NCBI GenBank assembly: GCA_900543945.1
Contig: UQTN01000030.1
Coordinates: 1 to 19,362, forward strand
Direction of reading: 5' to 3'
DNA: 19,362 nucleotides
Origin: an uncultured Collinsella sp.
Lineage (GTDB): Bacteria > Actinomycetota > Coriobacteriia > Coriobacteriales > Coriobacteriaceae
The position numbers were made by a program, and so were the translations under genes. The notes under the pieces were generated by a model. The model saw nothing but the letters and a program-made list of their open reading frames with translations. It made no database searches and had not been told where the DNA came from. Shown here piece by piece: positions 14,047-19,362 of the stretch (position 1 is the stretch's first letter; every line of letters starts with the position of its first letter).

Positions 14047-17000
14047 ATGGACGCCATTAACGATTGGGAAAACCAAGCGCTCACCCACAGGAACCGCCTG
14101 GCACCCCATACGTACTTTATGGGTTATGAGACGCCGATCTCGCTGCTACGTACAGCCGCGAGCTGTCGCGCGGGTTTGTCCAGCTGTCTGGCTCGTGGCA
14201 GTTCCGCCTCTTTGAGGGGCCTGCTGCCGTCTCCAACGAGGAGCTCTCCACGTACAAGTCCGAGTGGGATCACGTGGAGGTTCCGCACCTGTGGCAGGTA
14301 GACGGCTATGGCAACCTTGCCTATACCGACGAGGGTTTCCCGTTTCCGGTGGATCAGCCGTTCGTTCCCTCCGACGACCCCACGGGCGTCTACCAGCGCA
14401 TCGTCAACCTTCCCGCCGTTCCTGCCGGCGCCCGCGAGATCATTCGCTTCGACGGCATCGAGAGCTATGGCGAGCTGTACGTCAACGGCCAGTTTATCGG
14501 CATGACCAAGGGCTCGCGTCTGTCCGCCGAGTTCGACGTGACCGACGCGCTCGTCGAGGGCGACAACCTGTTTGCGGTCAAGGTCCTGCAGTACAGCGAT
14601 GGCAGCTATATCGAGGATCAGGACATGTGGTGGGCTTCGGGCATCTTCCGCGATGTGTACCTTATGCAGCGTCCCGCCGCGCACCTGGTCGACTTTAGGT
14701 TCCGCACGCACCGCGAGGGCGATGCCGCTCTGATCACGCTCGATACGGTGGCCGAGGGCGCTACCCGCGTCGTGTTTACGCTCAGCGATGGCGAGAACGT
14801 GGTCGCTACGGGCGAGTGCGTCGACGGCCATGCCGAGTGCAGCGTTGCCGATGCCCACTTCTGGAACCCCGAGGACCCCTTCCTCTATGACCTTACGTTT
14901 GAGGTCTACGACGGTGACGAGGTCAGCGAGTACGTTCCGCATCGCCAGGGCCTTGCCGAGGTGACGGTCGAGGGCAATCATATCTACCTCAACGGCACCT
15001 ACTTTAAGATGCATGGCGTCAACCGCCACGATCACGACGATCACAAGGGCCGCGCCGTGGGCCTCGATCGCATGCGCCGTGACCTGGAGCTCATGAAGCG
15101 ACACAACATCAACGCGGTGCGCACCTCTCACTATGCCAATGACCCGCGCTTCTACGAGCTGTGCGATGAGTATGGCATCATGCTGGTCGCCGAGACCGAT
15201 ATGGAGAGTCACGGCTTCGAGAATATCGGCAATATCGCCCTGGTCACCGACGACCCGGCATGGGAGCCGGCCTACGTCGACCGCATTGAGCGCCTGGTGA
15301 TGCAGGAGCGCAACCACGCCTGCATCATTATGTGGTCGATGGGCAACGAGAGCGGCTATGGCTGCAACATCCGCGCGATGTACGCCAAGGCTCATGAGCT
15401 CGACGGTCGTCCGGTTCACTACGAGGAGGACCGCAACGCCGATACCGTCGACGTCATTTCCACGATGTACTCCCGTGTGTCGCAGATGAACGACTTTGGT
15501 GAGCATCCGTTCCCCAAGCCGCGCATCAACTGCGAGTACGGCCACTCCATGGGCAATGGCCCCGGAGGCCTGTCCGAGTACCAGGAGGTCTTCGATCGCT
15601 GGGATTGCATCCAAGGCCAGTTTATCTGGGAATGGTGCGACCACGGTTTGGCTGCTGTGACCGAGGACGGCGTTGCTTACGATATGTATGGTGGCGACAA
15701 CGGCGATTACCCCAACAACAGCAACTTCTGCATCGATGGCATGGTGTTCCCTTGGCAGCAGCCGAGCCCGGGCCTCACTGAGTATGGCCAGGTCATCTGC
15801 CCGGTTCGCATGGCTTATGACACCGAGGCGGGCGAGCTGACCGTCACGAACAAGCGCTGGTTTACTACCCTCGAGGATGTCTGCCTGTCGGCGGAGACCC
15901 TGGTAGACGGCGATGTAGTGTGCCGCAAGACGCTTATGCCCGGCGCGGTGGCTCCCGGCGAATCCGTCCAGCTGCCACTGGTGATTCGCGAGGCCGCGGT
16001 AGGCGAGACCCTGCTGACCGTGCGCGCCTACACCATGGCGGCTCACGCCTGGTGCGAGCCGATGTTCCAGCTGGGCGCAAGCCAGTTTGCCATCGCAAAC
16101 CATCCGGCGCCGGCCATCGCCGCCCCCGCTCGTCCTGAGCTTACGGTCGAGGAGACCGAGCAGGAGATCCGCATTCACTCCCTCAACGGCGAGCTGACCT
16201 TCAGCAAAGTCAACGGTACCGTGAGCGAGTGGAAGGCATCCGGCCGCGACGTAATGGCCTCTGGTCCCCAGGTTGGTTTTTGGCATCCGCTCGTCGACAA
16301 CCACGCTCAGGAGTATGACTCCCTGTGGAAGGACAACTTCATCGATGTGATGCAGACGTCTACCCGCAAGGTTTCTTGGAAGCAGGACGGCAATGCGGTC
16401 GTCGTTACCGTGAGCCAGCGTATCGCTCCTCCCGTCCGCGCGTTCGGCATGCGCGTCGAGCTCGTCTACACCGTGCTTCCGAGCGGTCGCGTCGACCTCA
16501 AGGTTTCCGGCGAGCCCTACGGCGATTACTCGGATATCATCCCGCGCATCGGCATCTCCTTCGAGGTCCCCGGTTGCAATCGTGCCGTCGAGTGGTATGG
16601 CCACGGCCCGGGCGAGAACTATCCGGACTCGCTGCGCGCCAACCCGGTCGGTCATTACCGCACTACGGTCGACGACATGTTCACGCCCTACGTTATGCCT
16701 CAGGACTGCGCCAACCGTGAGGGTACCCGCTGGGTTGCCCTGCGCTCCAGTCACGGTGACGGCGTGTTGGTGACTCGTCCGGCTGATGCCGCCTCCAACC
16801 CGTTCTCGTTCTCGGCATGGCCCTATAGCTGCGAGGCAATCGATAACGCCAAGCACGTCTACGACCTTGTCAAGGGCGATACGGTCACGGTCAACATCAA
16901 CGACCAGCTGCTCGGCCTTGGCTCGAACTCTTGGGGTTCCGAGGTACTCGATTCCTACCGCACCCGTTTTGAGAGCTTCAGCTTTGAGGTGTCCCTGCGA

Positions 17001-17054
17001 CCGCTGACGTCTGCCGATCTGGCTCAGGCGCTGGCACCCATTAAGGAGGCATAA
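14047..17054 (+). pseudogene. ebgA: evolved beta-galactosidase alpha subunit (GH2), frameshifted near the N-terminus
   Basis: GH2 beta-galactosidase closely resembling EbgA of E. coli. ATG at 14047 has AAGGAG upstream and starts MDAINDWENQALTHRNRLAP, as expected for this family. After about 33 codons the family sequence jumps to another frame: TPISL ends at 14145 and the next family residues ATYSREL need GCT from 14145. One missing G near 14145 explains this. The corrected product would have 1002 residues. After the shift the frame is open to 17054 and keeps the acid/base Glu435 (GNESGYG) and nucleophile Glu497 (CEYGHSMGN), with the sugar-binding, Ig-like, barrel and small-chain domains in order. 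Starting instead at GTG 14274 would lose about 76 residues and has no good ribosome binding site. It is either a recent pseudogene or a sequence error. AAGGAGG near its end serves ebgC. Confidence 0.88.
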
Positions 17055-17057
17055 GTC

Positions 17058-17513
17058 ATGCATGTCTTTAACTCGCGCGCCGATTTCGACGCTCAGATGA
17101 AGTCCGTCAAGAAGTGGATGCGCACCGGTCAGGCGCTCGATGGCGTTGCCGACCTGCAGCACGACGTGGCTTACTCCATCGGCGACTCGTTGGTGTACTG
17201 GTGGGTGAACGCCCACGAGGCGGCTACTGCCGATCTGGTCGGTCACCGTCGCTACCATGCCGTGCTCGCCCCGCTCGACGGCGACCTGACCGTCGAGGTG
17301 GCTTCCAAGACGGATCTTACCTGCACGCGCGCCTACAGCGATATCGACGATCGCGAGCGCTTTGAGGGTACGGGGGAGACCGTGACGATTCCCGCCGGCG
17401 GCGTTGCCGTCGTCGAGATCGACGAGGCCTACCGTGTCGTGGCCGATGCCGCGGATCCCCGCGTCGTGGTACTGCACGTGACGGTTGAAGGTTATTCCTT
17501 CCCCAACAAGTAG
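17058..17513 (+). CDS. ebgC: evolved beta-galactosidase beta subunit (YhcH/EbgC family)
   Basis: A 151-residue protein of the YhcH/YjgK/YiaL (EbgC) beta-barrel family. In E. coli, EbgC binds EbgA and is needed for full activity. Supporting features are its length (EbgC is about 149 residues), its place directly after ebgA with a 3-base gap, and the VGHRRYHAVLAPLDG and TVTIPAGGVAVVEIDEAYR regions, which match the family's HRRYH and P-G-(E/V)..(F/I) patterns. AAGGAGG at 17043-17049 inside the ebgA end gives good spacing to ATG, so the two are translated from one transcript. The gene is intact, which would be odd if ebgA had been dead for long. Confidence 0.9.
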   Translation: MHVFNSRADFDAQMKSVKKWMRTGQALDGVADLQHDVAYSIGDSLVYWWVNAHEAATADLVGHRRYHAVLAPLDGDLTVEVASKTDLTCTRAYSDIDDRERFEGTGETVTIPAGGVAVVEIDEAYRVVADAADPRVVVLHVTVEGYSFPNK

Positions 17514-17544
17514 TATTCGTCCGTTTGGACGTTTGCTTCGCGCC

Positions 17545-17592
17545 GTTAAGGGGGATGGCTTTGTTGACTCCCTTTTCCCCATTCCCCTTAGC
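17545..17592. terminator. long hairpin between ebgC and the permease
   Basis: Bases 17545-17558 pair with 17579-17592 over 14 positions, including two G-T pairs, around a 20-base loop. A further CCGTCC/GGACGG stem (17600-17605 with 17625-17630) runs into TTTT at 17631-17634. Together they could end or attenuate the ebgA-ebgC transcript before the permease. No strong permease promoter was seen. Confidence 0.4.
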
Positions 17593-17666
17593 AGGTGCGC
17601 CGTCCACGATTGCGCTTGCAGTCCGGACGGTTTTAGATGAGATATAACGGATGATTGGGAGGGCTT

Positions 17667-19130
17667 ATGAGCTCTGAAAAACGAGGAACGATTGGTTCGT
17701 TCGCTCTGCTGGGCATGACGGTCGCCGCCGTGTTCGGTATCAAGAACATCATCAACAACAACGCGGCCATCGGCTTGGCAGCTGCGCCGTCGTTCTTTTT
17801 CGCCACGCTTTTGTACTTTGTCCCCTATACCCTGGTTACCGCCGAGTTCGTCGGCCTCAACAAGGACTCTGAGTCCGGCGTGTACGCCTGGGTCAAGACC
17901 TCGATGGGCGGTCGCTGGGCATTCCTGACGGCGTTTAGCTACTGGTTCGTCAACCTGTTCTACTTTGCGTCCGTCCTGCCCAACGTCATCATCTACGCGA
18001 GCTACGTGTTCTTTGGTGCCAATGCCGAGCTTTCGCAGCTGTGGATCACCATTATCGAGATCGTCGTCTTTGCTATCGCCACGTGGGTTTCGACCAAGGG
18101 CGCTAAGTGGATCGGCTCCATTTCCTCCTTCGGCTCGACCGCGGCTCTCGGCCTGACCGCTGTGTTTATCTTGCTGTCCCTGGCTGCTGCCTTTGGCGGC
18201 GTCGAGTTCGCTACGGCTCCTACCCCCGCTAACATGGCTCCCGACATGAGCAACTTCGCAACTATGTGGGGCTTCTTCGGTACGCTTGCCTGGATCATCC
18301 AGGGCGTTGGCGGCGCTGAGTCTGTCGGCGTGTTTCTTAACGACCTTAAGGGCGGCGTCAAGGCCTTCGTGCGCACCGTCGTTATCGCCGGCCTGACCAT
18401 CGGCCTTCTGTATGCAGGCGCTTCTCTGCTGGTCAACCTGTTCATTCCCGAGGGCGGCGTTGCCATCTCCACCGGTATCTTCGACGTATTCGGCGCTGTC
18501 TTTGCCCACTTTGGCATTCCCATGGAAGTGTCCACGCGCGTCATTGGCCTGATCCTTCTCGCTGCCACGCTGGGCTCCCTCATGATGTGGACCTCTGCTC
18601 CCATCAAGGTCTTCTTCACCGAGATCCCCAAGGGCGTCTTTGGTAGCAAGATCGTCGAGCTCAACGAGCACGGCATTCCCGCCCGCGCCGCTTGGCTGCA
18701 GTTCGCCATCGTCGTCCCCATCCTGATCATCCCGGCCTTGGGCTCTGGTAACCTCGACGACCTGCTCATGATCGTCACCAACATGACGGCTGCCACTGCT
18801 CTGCTCCCGCCGCTGCTGATCCTGCTTGCCTACTTTATGCTGCGCAAGAACTTCGACGCCGCCCCCCGTGACTTCCGCATGGGCTCGCGCAGCTTTGGTC
18901 TGGTCGTTGCCGCATTCCTGCTTGTGGTCTTCTGCTTTGTGCTTGTCTGCGGCACCATCCCGCTCGATCAGCCGCTGTGGCTGACGCTGGTCTACAACGT
19001 TGGCGGTGTAGTTGTCTTCCTGGGCCTTGCCGTGATGTGGTACAACCGCTATATCAACCGCCTGCGCGAGACCGATCCCGAGGCCGCCGAGAGCGAGCTG
19101 CGCCCCTCCGTCCTCGACATGATGGAGTAG
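17667..19130 (+). CDS. APC-superfamily permease linked to ebg
   Basis: Integral membrane transporter of 487 residues with about twelve hydrophobic helices. The first helix carries the family-type GMTVAAVFGIKNIINN. A later GVGGAESVGVFLNDLKGG resembles the conserved helix-8 region of glutamate/GABA-type antiporters in the amino acid-polyamine-organocation superfamily. ATG at 17667 has GGGAGG upstream; a TTG at 17655 is less likely. It follows ebgC by 153 bases, and a perfect terminator follows it. In E. coli K-12 the ebgA-ebgC pair is likewise followed by an APC-type transporter gene, ygjI, so the linkage may be meaningful. The family normally carries amino acids rather than sugars. The substrate cannot be read from the sequence. 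Confidence 0.85.
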   Translation: MSSEKRGTIGSFALLGMTVAAVFGIKNIINNNAAIGLAAAPSFFFATLLYFVPYTLVTAEFVGLNKDSESGVYAWVKTSMGGRWAFLTAFSYWFVNLFYFASVLPNVIIYASYVFFGANAELSQLWITIIEIVVFAIATWVSTKGAKWIGSISSFGSTAALGLTAVFILLSLAAAFGGVEFATAPTPANMAPDMSNFATMWGFFGTLAWIIQGVGGAESVGVFLNDLKGGVKAFVRTVVIAGLTIGLLYAGASLLVNLFIPEGGVAISTGIFDVFGAVFAHFGIPMEVSTRVIGLILLAATLGSLMMWTSAPIKVFFTEIPKGVFGSKIVELNEHGIPARAAWLQFAIVVPILIIPALGSGNLDDLLMIVTNMTAATALLPPLLILLAYFMLRKNFDAAPRDFRMGSRSFGLVVAAFLLVVFCFVLVCGTIPLDQPLWLTLVYNVGGVVVFLGLAVMWYNRYINRLRETDPEAAESELRPSVLDMME

Positions 19131-19177
19131 CGGATAGGATTAATCTACGGCTGTGGAATAAATCGGTTCCCTTTCCT

Positions 19178-19211
19178 AAGGAGGGGCCTTACGAGGCCCC
19201 TCCTTTTGTGT
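19178..19211 (+). terminator. Rho-independent terminator after the permease
   Basis: AAGGAGGGGCC (19178-19188) pairs perfectly with 19195-19205 around the loop TTACGA, followed by TTTTGTGTTTT. It clearly ends the rightward ebg unit, 47 bases after the permease stop. Confidence 0.92.
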
Positions 19212-19362
19212 TTTGGGGCATGGTTTTGGACCCCGTGGTCAAAAAATGCCAAATATGAGTACTGTTGCAAAAGAGGTGTCATATTATTCGGCCTGTTCTG
19301 AGCAAAACCGGGCTCAAAATCAATTTATATAAGGTGGCGCGCGCAGACGTGGTGTAAGAGCG
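19212..19362. other. AT-rich region before a gene outside the window
   Basis: No reading frame is supported here. The stretch is AT-rich compared with the rest. It holds a GACC/GGTC hairpin near 19229-19240, TATTAT at 19282-19287, a GAGC/GCTC hairpin (19300-19303 with 19312-19315) and a TTTATATAAGG sequence near 19324-19334. It may be the promoter region of the next gene. Confidence 0.35.

Noticed and set aside
14131..14153. Programmed ribosomal frameshift in ebgA
   Set aside because: There is no slippery heptamer, no downstream stimulatory structure that I can see, and EbgA is not known to use recoding. A deletion or sequence error is simpler.
14047..14301. Separate 84-residue protein starting at the ebgA ATG
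   Set aside because: Its first 33 residues match the EbgA N-terminus and the rest is out-of-frame ebgA sequence, so it is the frameshifted start of ebgA rather than a gene.
14124..18671. A 1515-codon open frame on the minus strand opposite ebgA, ebgC and the permease
   Set aside because: It lies antisense to three well-recognised genes, has low-complexity composition typical of antisense reading in GC-rich codon-biased DNA, and shows no family motif or ribosome binding site.

Overview
This window looks like chromosomal DNA from a high-GC Gram-positive gut bacterium, most likely class Coriobacteriia and probably Collinsella. That placement is inferred from strong G/C third positions, GGAGG-type ribosome binding sites, TATAAT-like -10 boxes and overall gene content. 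It was not tested by a search. All but one of the protein genes are intact, densely packed and full length. I see no rRNA, tRNA, CRISPR array, prophage or transposase.

Layout. (1) 1-4474, + strand: hisS (histidyl-tRNA synthetase), then ppc (phosphoenolpyruvate carboxylase), separated by a terminator and a promoter. (2) 4475-9660: a lactate racemase (lar) locus. larA and an aquaporin-like channel (larD type) run rightward. A TetR regulator, larC and larB run leftward and meet them. larE is not in the window, and larC lacks its C-terminal (LarC2) domain. (3) 9669-12348: serB (leftward) divergent from aspS (rightward). (4) 12349-12653: a terminator followed by a run of related hairpin repeats. 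(5) 12654-19130: an ebg-type locus, with a LacI-family regulator (leftward) divergent from ebgA, ebgC and an APC-family permease. Three copies of one palindromic operator lie in the divergent promoter. (6) 19131-19362: a strong terminator and an AT-rich upstream region of a gene outside the window.

How the parts work together. LarA interconverts D- and L-lactate with a nickel-pincer nucleotide cofactor. LarB and LarC carry out its carboxylation and nickel-insertion steps, and the channel would move lactate. The TetR protein probably controls larBC, and a 10-bp-arm inverted repeat sits directly upstream of larB. The ebg locus would hydrolyse a beta-galactoside under control of its LacI-type repressor. 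Its main enzyme gene, however, carries a one-base frameshift close to the start in this sequence.

The most unusual structure is non-coding. Two 125-nt, near-perfect palindromes sit on either side of larA-larD. They share a conserved core, but their stem sequences differ between copies with matched changes on both arms. A second, smaller family of variable-stem hairpins fills the gap between aspS and the LacI-type gene.
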